From positions 98,989,698 to 99,053,697 of the forward strand of contig CM024758.1 in the NCBI GenBank assembly GCA_014218235.1: a stretch of DNA of 64,000 nucleotides, in the 5' to 3' direction. The notes beneath the pieces were generated by a model. It was given only the letters and a program-made list of their open reading frames with translations, was not told the DNA's origin and made no database searches. Shown piece by piece: positions 10,933 through 20,772 of the stretch. Position 1 is the stretch's first letter, and each line of letters opens with the position of its first letter. A program made the translations under genes and the position numbers. The stretch is from Colocasia esculenta (Eukaryota; Streptophyta; Magnoliopsida; Alismatales; Araceae).

Positions 10933-12939
10933 TGTAACAGACCTCGTCGATCAACCCGTTAACCCAATAATGAGCTTGACCCGACTCCGCCTCCCGCGAA
11001 CAGGCCGTAGCCTCGCAAGGGATATCAACACACATGTCCGTGGAAATATAAAGAAACATATCAATATATATAAGATTTACATCTCACATATATTTACATG
11101 AAATATATATAGCCAGTTCTGAACTAAAGTCAAAGTACAGAAAACAATAGCTTGGGGCATACCTCGAGGTGAACAAAAGTAAAATTACACTATTGGAGGT
11201 GTAGGCCCAACTCCGCTACGATGCGGCTCCGAACTGGACGAGGGACGGGAACTCTCCTACTCTCCTTCACTTGAAAGGAGTAGGGGTGAGCCTCACAAGT
11301 CACTAGCTCAATAGGGAAATTCCCTCAAAAGTCGAAACAACACCAAACTCACAAGAAGCAAGAGTAAAGAGCTACCTTTAACAATAAATAAAGCTACCTA
11401 AACATGGTACTACAACTATAATTAAATAAACAATTCTAAACTAATAACATGGATCAACCATTAATAAATAAACGGCAAACCTCATTCAAGTGTACGAGCT
11501 AAAGAAGGGTAACGCCACACTTGGACCACGAAGACTGATTCGCGACACCAGCAACTGACCCAGACAAATCACACAGGACTACCTCTCACTCTCGCAGCCA
11601 CGGACGTAAGGTCCAGCTGCCGCTCCACCTTAACAGGGTCAACAAACTGTGGAGACCAACCAACACCACATCTGCAGACCACACCGCTGTAGCCCCATGT
11701 CTGGCATCCTTAGGGACTCCGGTCCGAGCTCCCTAAAGTGAGGCACTGGGAAACAGGACTAGTTGAGGCCTAGTACATCTACTGGTGTCCGTACCCGCAA
11801 CCACGAGCGCGCTACAAGCGACCAAACACAAACTCACACAAGTCGCTGTCCTACTGCCGTCTTTCCCTCAACCAGACGTACAACTCGACACACGAGTGAG
11901 GGTGTCCAGGAAGACGACACAGAGCTCGATGGTACACACAATACCGGGACAAAACCTGAGCACCTACGTGTCTGGCTCACACAGAATCTAGGGTACTCGA
12001 CTCGAGAGGTAACCACGGTAGGCATCATACTATCCAACTTGCCACGTACAACCAAATCATGCAACTACGATAACCTTCAGCTTCAACACATGCCATTGCA
12101 CCACATACAAACCTTAAATACACAGAATAATATCACAAGATAATTGCGAGACTCAGCACAGGCCTACAACCCTTGGAAGCCAGAAGGCGATAGGGGCTAC
12201 TGTCGTGTCCAGAACTAGACGCCTCGATACGACGTGTTCTGAAGCAGAATGCGACACCCAAGGCCATCGCCTTCACAGAAAGCACCCCCAAACCGGGATT
12301 CCACCTCCGAGAATCCCATAAACCACATGCAAACGTCTGTGAAAAGCATTTGTAAACAATCATACAGCTACACTACCATGTTATCTACCAACTAAAATTC
12401 ATTCCACGGATCAAACATGATGAACATACCATTTATAACAAGAAACTAGGGCTGCAAACGGGTCGGGTTCGGAACCGGAAACACAGATTCCGATTCCGAT
12501 TTCGATAACCGAAATATGATTCCGATTCCGATTCCGATAAGATGGTGAGTTCCGATTCCATTCTGATTCCGATAACATTACCGGAACCGAAATTTCGATA
12601 AGGTAAGGTGTTTACCATAATTTTACCTTGAGTTTAAGATAATTTATCGGAATAACCGATAGCGATACCGATTCCGATTATTTTTTCAATTCCGATTCCG
12701 ATAACTTATCGGAATATCCGATACCGATTCCGATAAGCTATCGGTATCATATTCCGATTCCAAAACCGATAATTTTATCAGAATCGGGTCCGAATATCGG
12801 AATATTGGGTTCCGTTTACACCCCTACAAGAAATGGAGTAGAATCTCCCTACCTATGCGAGGTTTGTGAAGAACACTAATCGGTGTTTCCCAAGCTCCGA
12901 ACAATGTCCTCGCGTTGAGAGCACGTCGAACAATACTCC
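10933..12939 (-). mobile_element. LTR C, truncated
   Basis: Starts TGTAACAGACC (plus) after a PBS and shares its first 230 bp with LTR B. Beyond GGGCATACCTCGAGG it follows a different sequence, clearly homologous to LTR E of the plus-strand gypsy (44.2-46.4 kb), for example the region around 11560-12060 against 45310-45730 in reverse complement. It is interrupted by a MITE at 12447-12826. LTR E continues about 300-400 bp past the homologue of 12939, so LTR C was cut at 12940 where LTR D begins. Confidence 0.78.
12447..12826. mobile_element. hAT-type MITE (380 bp)
   Basis: The terminal inverted repeats are TAGGGCTGCAAACGG and the complement of CCGTTTACACCCCTA, with two mismatches. They are flanked by an 8-bp duplication, CAAGAAAC (12439-12446) and CAAGAAAT (12827-12834), with one mismatch. 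An 8-bp TSD with TAGGGGTGTAAACGG-like ends is typical of plant hAT MITEs. The interior is repetitive, built from ATTCCGATTCCGATA-like words, and has no ORF. Confidence 0.88.
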
Positions 12940-13013
12940 TGTAACACCCCAAAATTATATTTATTGAAAATTTAGATAAAATGTGATGATATTGATTGTT
13001 AAACATAACTACT
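12940..13013. mobile_element. LTR D, left piece
   Basis: TGTAACACCCC followed by AT-rich sequence, cut at 13013 by the SIRE-like insertion (TSD CTACT at 13009-13013). It continues at 36823. Confidence 0.75.
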
Positions 13014-13289
13014 TGTTGGGTTGAGTGTGTTTTGGAATTTCCTAAAATTGTATTTTAATGATGACCAATGAACATCACTCATTCTTTGATTTTGATGATG
13101 ACATATTGTGATTTTAATGATGACATACTTTGATTTTGATGATGACTTGTGATTTCAATGCTTAATGGGTGGAACATGTTAATGTTCAAACAACATGTTT
13201 TGATGTTTAATATCTCATATTTTAATGATAATATCTTGTACTAAAGGCTTATGTGTTAAATTTTCAGGAATATCCAGATTTTGTCATGG

Positions 13290-13572
13290 TAGTGTCGACA
13301 CAGTCCCAGGCAGTGTCGACACTAGGTCAGAATCCCTGAAGCATTTCATGAAGACAGGGTTCATTGTGTCGACACAGTCCCAGGCAGTGTCGACACTAGT
13401 CACAGTCTCCAGAAGACCCAGTTGCCTGACTGGGACAGTGTGTCGACACAGTCCCAGGCAGTGTCGACACAGTCCCAGGCAGTGTCGACACTAGTCTCAG
13501 TTCCCAGAAGAACAGTTTTGCAGAAATGGGACAGTGTGTCGACACACTCCCTGGTGGTGTCGACACACTCCA
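13290..13572 (+). repeat. TGTCGACA palindrome array, copia LTR
   Basis: Nine perfect TGTCGACA cores in 280 bp, upstream of the TATA box. Several are embedded in longer imperfect palindromes such as GTGTCGACACAGTCCCAGG. The 17-mer GGACAGTGTGTCGACAC occurs twice and is also found in the Tekay gypsy LTRs. The 3' LTR copy lies at 35325-35630. Confidence 0.92.
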
Positions 13573-13685
13573 GCTGAAACTCAAAAACGTGAATTTCTCT
13601 GGACACGTGGCTGCTTGGGAATCAAGGGATTTGACCTAGGTTTCCGTGCCCATGCACCCCAAGGCACTTTATGGACATATGGGGC

Positions 13686-13693
13686 TATAAATA
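13686..13693 (+). promoter_or_regulatory. TATA box of SIRE-like LTR
   Basis: GGGGCTATAAATACCC; the same box is at 35737-35744 in the 3' LTR. It lies about 110 bp after the palindrome array. Transcription would be expected to start near 13715-13725, placing the hairpin array in the transcribed leader. Confidence 0.75.
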
Positions 13694-14229
13694 CCCATGC
13701 TCCTTGTACCCCAAAGGCAAGAGAGCCCACACACTTCCTGAAGAAGCTTTTTGGCGGCTAAAAGGGGCTTTCCAGATCTTGCTCCATCTCCAGAAGTTGC
13801 AGACCATCCTTTCAAGAGGAAGGACGTGGGAATCAAGGAGAATCTCAGGAGAGAAGCTTGCTGTGCTGAGATTGGGAGCAGATCCAACTGAAGAGGAGCA
13901 GTAGAAGAAGAACTTCTGGCATTTCAGATGCCATCAAAGCAGAGCATCGTGGATTGAAGAAGTTCTTCAACGAATTCCTTCAAGCGTCTTCAATCCAGGC
14001 TTCTGCAAGTCTTCTTCATCAAGGAACATCCAAGTCACATCTATTTCATTCATTTTCTTGGAGGGTTCATCCAGGTTTTCATTGTGTGATCTGTGTATGT
14101 GTTCTACACAGATCACTTAGTTCTATTTGTTCTATTTTTATCATTGTATTGAGATAGATCGGGCTAGAGGATCTATTCTCTAATTGAGCTTGTTCTAGCA
14201 GAACTTGGATCTTTCGTGGTCCAAAGGTT

Positions 14230-14430
14230 GGAGCCGTAGTGCTCCGTTTTTGAGCCGTTGTTCTCAAGTGCTTGTGAGTCGTTGTACTCATAAGTGGTTT
14301 GTGGAGTAGATCGTCGTGTCTATCTCTTGGGTTTTCTTTGAGTCGTCGTACTCAAAGGGTTTGGAGTCGTCGTGCTCCGGTTGTTTCTTGAGTCGTCGTG
14401 CTCAAGGGTGTTTGGAGTCGTCGTGCTCCA
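14230..14430 (+). repeat. Array of eight hairpins with constant loop
   Basis: Successive short inverted repeats around a (T/C)CGTYGT loop: GGAG/CTCC (14230-14245), TTGAG/CTCAA (14250-14267), TGAGT/ACTCA (14275-14290), GAGTAGA/TCTATCTC (14304-14326), TTTGAGT/ACTCAAA (14337-14356), GGAG/CTCC (14363-14378), CTTGAG/CTCAAG (14387-14406) and TGGAG/CTCCA (14413-14430). Stems differ but stay complementary, which points to RNA-level selection or to spread of a hairpin unit. A matching array is at about 36275-36480 in the 3' LTR. It would lie in the RNA leader. Confidence 0.85.
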
Positions 14431-14776
14431 GTGTGTGTTGTACTCAAGGTTTTTGAGTAGTGTGGCCTCACTGTGTGAGGGGTGGACGTAGGAGTCACTG
14501 GAGGTGATTTCCGAACCACCTAAAAATCCTCTGTGCAGTGGTTTGAATTGTTGTTTGCCTTTGTATCTCGCTAGATGCATGCATAGAGATTTCACTCACA
14601 CTACTAATTGATTTGCTCACACACACTAATCACACTTCAGATCAGTAAATTGTTTGGGTGAATTGATCTCTGATTCGAAGTAATTTTGAATTGCTTAAGC
14701 TTCCGCATTAATTGGTGTTAGATCTATTCAACCCCCCTTCTAGATCTGATCCATCCACCTATCCGATCCTAACAAT

Positions 14777-14787
14777 TGGTATCAGAG
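14777..14787 (+). other. Primer-binding site of SIRE-like copia
   Basis: TGGTATCAGAG two bases after the LTR terminus CCTAACA, matching the initiator tRNA-Met type. Confidence 0.85.
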
Positions 14788-14968
14788 AAGGTTAATGTCT
14801 GTTACTGATCTGATTTGATTGCTTCTGTTTGATCTATGTGTTAATTGCTTGAACTGTTTGCTTGATCTTTCACTGTCTCTGCAGGTTAACCACTCTAATT
14901 GTTAGATCTAATTCCTTGTTACACTGATTCACTGTGATTAGATCTATAGTCTTTTGAGTTTTGGTATA

Positions 14969-15227
14969 ATGGAAAATCTCTTTAATCTGCATGAATTTTC
15001 TGTTACAATTTCAGAGAAATCACCAGTCTCACCTTCATTAGGTTTTTCAAAGGAACCACAAAGAAAGGAGCAAAAGAAATTCACAAGTACTTTATGGCAA
15101 AGAAGAGCCTCAATGAATCCAGAAAATCAACAATTCAGAAGGTTGTGGCTCTTACTGCACATAGTAAGAGCTCAGAGCATTCTTCATCCTCTTCAAAACA
15201 CAAGAAATCAAATGGGTCTACAAGGTC
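14969..15227 (+). pseudogene. copia gag remnant, left part
   Basis: ATG at 14969 (MENLFNLHEF), about 180 bp after the PBS. The frame shifts and then reads Lys/Ser-rich AKKSLNESRKSTIQKVVALT and SSSSSKHKKSNGSTR up to the nested insertion at 15228. The usual N-terminal UBN2-type domain of copia Gag is not visible, so most of it is deleted. The reading resumes after the nested array at 30489. Confidence 0.55.
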
Positions 15228-15232
15228 AGGTA

Positions 15233-18200
15233 TGCAACGACCCACTTCCACCCGGTACGGTTATACCAACCCACATCGGATGAGAGCAAGCCGCTACAGG
15301 GGAGAATACCCCAACAAGTAACAAAAGAGCTGAGATATACACAAATAGAATTAAATAATTGCAACGGAACTTAAATAAATCTTATTCCATCAACTTTTAA
15401 ATCCACATACCACAGTCTGCGTAGTTCAACAAAAGATAACATAAGTGCAAAATGTTCCAAATACATAGCCGACTCCAAGTACATTTGAATCAGAACTAAA
15501 ACTTCAATTGTAGCTTTACATACTATGAAAGGTAAATTACAAGTCTTCAATCACTTAGTCCAACTCTACTTCAGTCTTGCTAGCTCTTCTCCGCTACATT
15601 TCCTGAAATGTTTAGCAAGAATGAGTCTACGCAATAGACTCAGCAAGTAACTTAAGATTCAATACATACATATTTTCTAACAATTTAACACAATAGAATT
15701 TCAGCAATTAAATCTTACATGCTTATGCCATAACAAGTTATTTCACATGAAATTGTATTAAACGATTATTCTAACACACGTAAAACTATAATCTAAACAA
15801 GATTTCTAATAACATGGTGTCATTATCATAAGTACAAATACACATTCACCTACCTTCACACTTTACTCATATCATTGTAAACTTCATAACTAAGTCATGG
15901 AAACATATACAAGATAGGTTGCACTCCTAGCATGATTTCTAACTCACTTGGCATGCAATTATAACAATTTACTTCACATTTAGCTTGCTGATTTTTATAT
16001 AAAGTCTATGACATTCATATTACCCTTGCATGGGGATCACTTGTAACTATCCAATATGATACTAAACACATGTGCATCCAATCATTCAAATTCCATGAAT
16101 ATGAAAGCATATACTTACATTTTGGTACTAATAGTAACATCACTTTTCGCAATTTGACAAGTTATACATAAACACATACACACACACATTTGTATACGTC
16201 AATAAACAATTTATCAATCAACACTATTGTCATTTACACTTATACTATTTTCTCATTACACATAATCATATGATGAACCTTGGCTTTCACATACACTCAC
16301 TTTGTTCTATCACACAATACTCATACACATTTGCCATTAATTCCTCTTTCACATTCACACACTTCTTATCACTTCACTTTTGCACATAACATGTGCCACA
16401 TTTACACATATCTTGCACATACCTTGTGCTATTGAACACATGTCACTTTTCACATCACACTTATGGTTATTTTCACTTAATGCCAAGACACAGCCCCAAC
16501 CACCATTTAGATGTCTCATAACACACACTTGGTCACATTCGCTTACTTAATCACCGGCGCAGTGATAAGTCTTAGTCTCTGCAGAAACCGGGGAAAGCCC
16601 TTCCCACCATTACTAGTGGAACTTGTCCACCTCCAGGATTTTACAAGACCCTTTGCCAGGTGTACACTTTATCAAGACCCTTCCTAGGTGTAACACTTTG
16701 AGCTTTCCCGTAGGGGCACCACTACCGTACAGCTCCAAGCATCTAAGGTGGCAGTGTCTTATGGGCATATGTTTATCTTGTCACATTAATCGTTTACACA
16801 CACTACCACTTGTTCTCTCACGTCTCACGCACACACACTCATGCAAAATTCACACACACATAAGTCCTCATTCACTGATTTTAACTTCACTGTTGCAACT
16901 ACCAAATAATCATAATACAGATATAACTATACTGAAATCTACGAAATCACATCAAGTCAAAATTTTCATGCTCACATAGTCATTTTTCTCATTAAAAATA
17001 CATAACAACACTCACTGTCATCAGAATAATATGAGATTTTAACCACAGACAATTTTAAGGTTTATAATCGTACATCAAATTTTCAGATTTTTCTGAGTCA
17101 TATTACATTTACAGAAATTAAAACATTCTGTTTCATGCTATTCATAATTCACTTTAACATGGAGCATAACATGGACCTCAGATTTAACCATTCACAACCC
17201 TAATCCTAACATAATCATCATCACAGAAATTTTCCCTTGATTTATTGCACAGCACACAATTTAATGTAAATTTTACAATTTTTATGCATGTCTTTCATTT
17301 CCAAAACAGAAATTTCAGTAAATCCCACAGTCATGGAAAAATTCTCAAAATTTCAGGGCATGGACTGATACATATACACATGGTATAGAAAAATCTAGGG
17401 CATTAAATTCTCAGGAATTAGGTAGACAGTAGATGAACATGCATAATCCATCTTTTCCAACATGTATTTCAATAATCAAAAGAATTCATGTCATCCACAG
17501 AAAATGCAGAAATTTCCACACACACACCACATTACCTATTTTACATAGCATATAGGATTTACACTATATCCTCATGGCGAAAACATATCGAAAATAATCA
17601 TCTACCAGGAAAACAGCTCACTGTTCTATCCTGAAGAACTCGGCGGCAACCTCTGGCCGTTCAAGGGTTTGGACGGCATGATCGCTGGACGCCTATGGAG
17701 ATCTTGGCGTCAAGGGTATGACGCCAAGTTCCTGTCTGTGCAACAGCACAGACCGAACCCCAAATACTCAGTGAAAAGGAGGGTCCAGGACACGATTTAA
17801 AATCACAAAAATTACTGGGACCTAGGGAACATGTATGGGATTGAGATCTATGGGTTACTTGCCTCTAAATTAAATCTACAAGATCGGAATAAGCTGATGA
17901 AGCCCTTCTCGGCCTTGCCAAAAAGGTGATCAGAAGCTCCTTCGATCCTCTTCTCCTGTCGATGTAGATGGCACCTCGGGGCTGGAAGCTCTTCTTGGAT
18001 GTATTGGCCGCCTCCCAGACGTAGCAGCTCCCTGGTTTCCTCCTCCCTCGACGGATTAGAGCTCCTTAAGTTCAGCTTTTCTGCATCTCGGGTCCAAGGG
18101 TTCACCAAATATCAAAGCTTCCTCCTCGATCTAGGCTGGGTATTTCATAGGTTAGGGTCTGGGGATGTTCTTGGGTAGCTGTACTACGCTCCCATCTTCA

Positions 18201-19386
18201 TGGATCTCTCAGAAGGTCTCCCAATCGCCGGATTAAAGCTTGGGAAGGTCAGGTTTTCCCTAGTTTTCTCACAGCTAGGTTTTTCCTTGCCAAGAGACAA
18301 AAGCAAGCCCTCCAGCTGCTGAGGGGTGATTCTATATAGATCTAGGCTTGGGGCATGCGTGGGCAGGGTCTGATGTGAGTTGAGAGCCGTTGGGGGACGT
18401 CTCCCCAACCAGTGAGCTTGCTTGCCCCGGAAATTCTGGGTCTGCAACGCACAGAAAATTAGGATATTGGCGTCCACATCCATGGACGGCTACCTTGGGG
18501 TTGGCGTCAGTCGTATGGACGCTGACATAATATGGGCGTCCATCCATGTTGACGCCAAGACATTCTTCTGCCAGAACTTAAAATCATGCAGAACCATGCT
18601 TAATCCACACATATAGGCACATGAAACCCATGCGGTTGGTGTATACACCATTACACCGGGTAACCATCTAATAGTTAATATTAATCCTATACATACATAC
18701 GTAGGCAATCGAGATATAATAATACGCACATAATATCTACACACGCATACAACATCTACGGTATAACATGTATCTTACTACACTTATGAAATCAATAACA
18801 TTTACACCTAGACATGCCCATGCATACATAAGCACACTTAAGATAAGATGTACGTCGGTACTACCTATGCGTACATGAGTTTATAGAATACAATATACAC
18901 TACTAAATACACTATCATACTTGCACTTGTATATATATATATATATATACATGCAATGTACAAGGTACAATGTACACATTAACTACACCATACAATGAAC
19001 AACGTTTACAACTAAGTATACTCATGCATACCTAGTATACCAAGGTGTTACATATGTAAAATTAAGTACACAATTATCACATGCATATGATAATACATAC
19101 GTACATACACATATGCACTTCATATATTCGCACACAATATTTATGAAATGGGCAATATAAGGTATACTTCAATATTTAGGTAGCACCTGCATAGTATTTA
19201 AATAGATACTTTATACTCAAAATTAGCCAATTACTTATCTTCACGATAATAGTATACATCCTCGCATATACCCATGCAAAATTTATATCTATAATATGCA
19301 CCATTTTCATGCACGCCCTTCATGCAAGAACAAGTAAACAACATATTCATAAAATATAGCGGGAACAGAAAGTTCGGGGCCTTACA
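15233..19386 (-). mobile_element. Nested array LTR 1
   Basis: 4154 bp; on the minus strand it begins TGTAAGGCCCCG and ends GGGTCGTTGCA. It contains two clusters of GGCGTC/GACGCC dyads (about 17640-17745, including TTGGCGTC/GACGCCAA, and 18470-18565), a TATA-like TCTATATAGA at 18331-18340, an (AT)n run near 18940-18958, and a GC-rich hairpin block at about 16555-16770. It differs from LTRs 2 and 3 mostly by 1-bp indels. Confidence 0.9.
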
Positions 19387-19400
19387 CCCTCTCCCCCTTA
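19387..19400 (-). other. Polypurine tract, nested element copy 1
   Basis: Minus strand reads TTAAGGGGGAGAGGG immediately before the LTR start TGTAAGGCCCCG. The second copy is at 24940-24954. Confidence 0.85.
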
Positions 19401-19480
19401 AGAGATCTTCGTCCTCGAAGATCGAATCACGTACCCTTGATGACATCTTGTTGCTGCTTCTAGTCCACTTAGGCCGATGC

Positions 19481-20580
19481 CTAATTTCCTGCCGGCGGCT
19501 TCCTTACTACTGGAACATTTCGGGAAACAAACCTCTTCTTCTGATTCGGACAGTCTTTAATCCGATGATTTTTGCTACCACACTTGAGACATCTTCCTAA
19601 CCTCGTCCAACATACGTCTCCACCGTGGCGCTTGCCACAATGCACACATGCGGGCTTCTCATTGCCGGCCAAAACTACTGACCGAAGGGTTGATTCTATG
19701 GGTGCCATAGTTGGTTGCTGTCTTTTCATGAGCTTCTTCATCTTCCTCCTTTGCCGTTGAAATGGTTCTGGTAACATTTCTAATCTTGCTTTCTTCTCTG
19801 CCAAGTACAACTCCATTTCACTCTCTTGTTTGCATGCCGCACTAAGAGCTACATCCATAGTTCCAAGATCAAACGCTACCAGCCTGGCTCTCATTGACGG
19901 TCTAAGCCCCATTACAAACTTCCTCGCCTTGCGCCTCTCATCGACAACTATGTGGGGTGCAAATCTAGACAACTCTGTAAATCTAGCCTCATACTCCAAA
20001 ACTGTCATTGATCCCTGAGTCAATGCTAAGAATTCCTGCTCCATTTTGTCCCGTATATGCTCAGGAACATACTTGGCCTGAAACGTCCTTACGAAATCTT
20101 CCCAAGTAATCTCTAGCTCCACTCCCTCAAACCGCGTACGAAGAACGGAAGACCACCACACATCCGCTCTCTCCTGAAGCATGTATGACGCCAGACTGAT
20201 CTTGTCATCCTCTGCACACCTGATGGCTCTAAATATCTTTTCGATTTCTCTGAGCCATCTTTCTGCAACTAACGGCTCACTCTCCCCCTTAAAAGAGGGT
20301 GGAGCCATCCTCTTGAACCTCTCCATGACTGTCACACCTCCTAAACCACGGTCCTGTTGAGCTGGTACTGGAACCTGAGCCTCAAACTGAGTTTGGAAAG
20401 CCGCTTGCGTTTGCGCTTGAGTCTGTATTGCTTGCACAATCCCTTGCATGACTGTGCCATAATTGGCCAACGGTGGCGGGGGCGATCCTTGAGGTGCTGG
20501 TACTTCATGCTGCTCTCCGTCAGTCCTACTCAACTCTTCATCCGGATAGGTAAGCTCGAACGTCGAACCTCTCCAGCCAT
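19481..20580 (-). CDS. Gag of nested non-autonomous gypsy, copy 1
   Basis: The start ATG at 20580 (MAGEVRRSS) sits about 180 nt after the PBS. One base is missing near codon 14 relative to copy 2; after that the frame is open for about 350 codons to the stop near 19481. The order is an acidic/Gln-rich N-terminus, a retrotransposon Gag capsid domain (RFKRMAPPSFKGE, ERWLREIEKIF, ADVWWSS, FVRTFQAKYVPEHIRDKME, TVLEYEARFTELSRFAP, KFVMGLRPSMR), a basic linker, then two zinc knuckles: CVHCGKRHGGDVC (CX2CX3HX4C) and CLKCGSKNHRIKDC. The double-knuckle pattern also occurs in the Tekay element at 61.8 kb. No protease follows. Long open length suggests recent activity; the single indel may be an assembly error. 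Confidence 0.88.
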
Positions 20581-20756
20581 TGCTACAAAACAACATCAAG
20601 TTAAACTCATTTATCTCTATACCTTACATGTTATCATGTATTATCCTACCATTTTTCTAGCACTATCTTAATTATTCCTTGGATCGGGCTATCCACTACA
20701 AGGACTTAGAGATGTGATTTAGTTGATGGCTATTTATGTATAAGCTCAACCCAACC

Positions 20757-20768
20757 GCTTTGATACCA
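20757..20768 (-). other. Primer-binding site, nested element copy 1
   Basis: Minus strand TGGTATCAAAGC, four bases after the LTR end TTGCA. It has one mismatch (A for G) to the usual iMet-type site. The identical site is at 26302-26313 for copy 2. Confidence 0.8.
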
Positions 20769-20772
20769 TCTC

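Larger units (their letters stand above)
13014..14774 (+). mobile_element. 5' LTR of SIRE-like copia
   Basis: TGTTGGG...CCTAACA, 1761 bp, highly similar to the 3' LTR at 35044-36817. In order it has an AT-rich start with TTTTGATGATGAC repeats, nine TGTCGACA palindromes, a TATA box, a region with short repeats, a hairpin array (14230-14430), the block GGACGTAGGAGTC seen in other copia LTRs here, and an end with TTCAACCCCCCTTCTAGATC. Confidence 0.92.

Noticed and set aside
13290..13572. CRISPR array
   Set aside because: Palindromic repeats at irregular spacing in a plant LTR, with related spacers and no cas genes; this is an LTR tandem array.
18931..18960. Functional AT-rich origin or matrix attachment
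   Set aside because: Simple (AT)n microsatellite repeated in all three nested LTRs with length variation; no other evidence.
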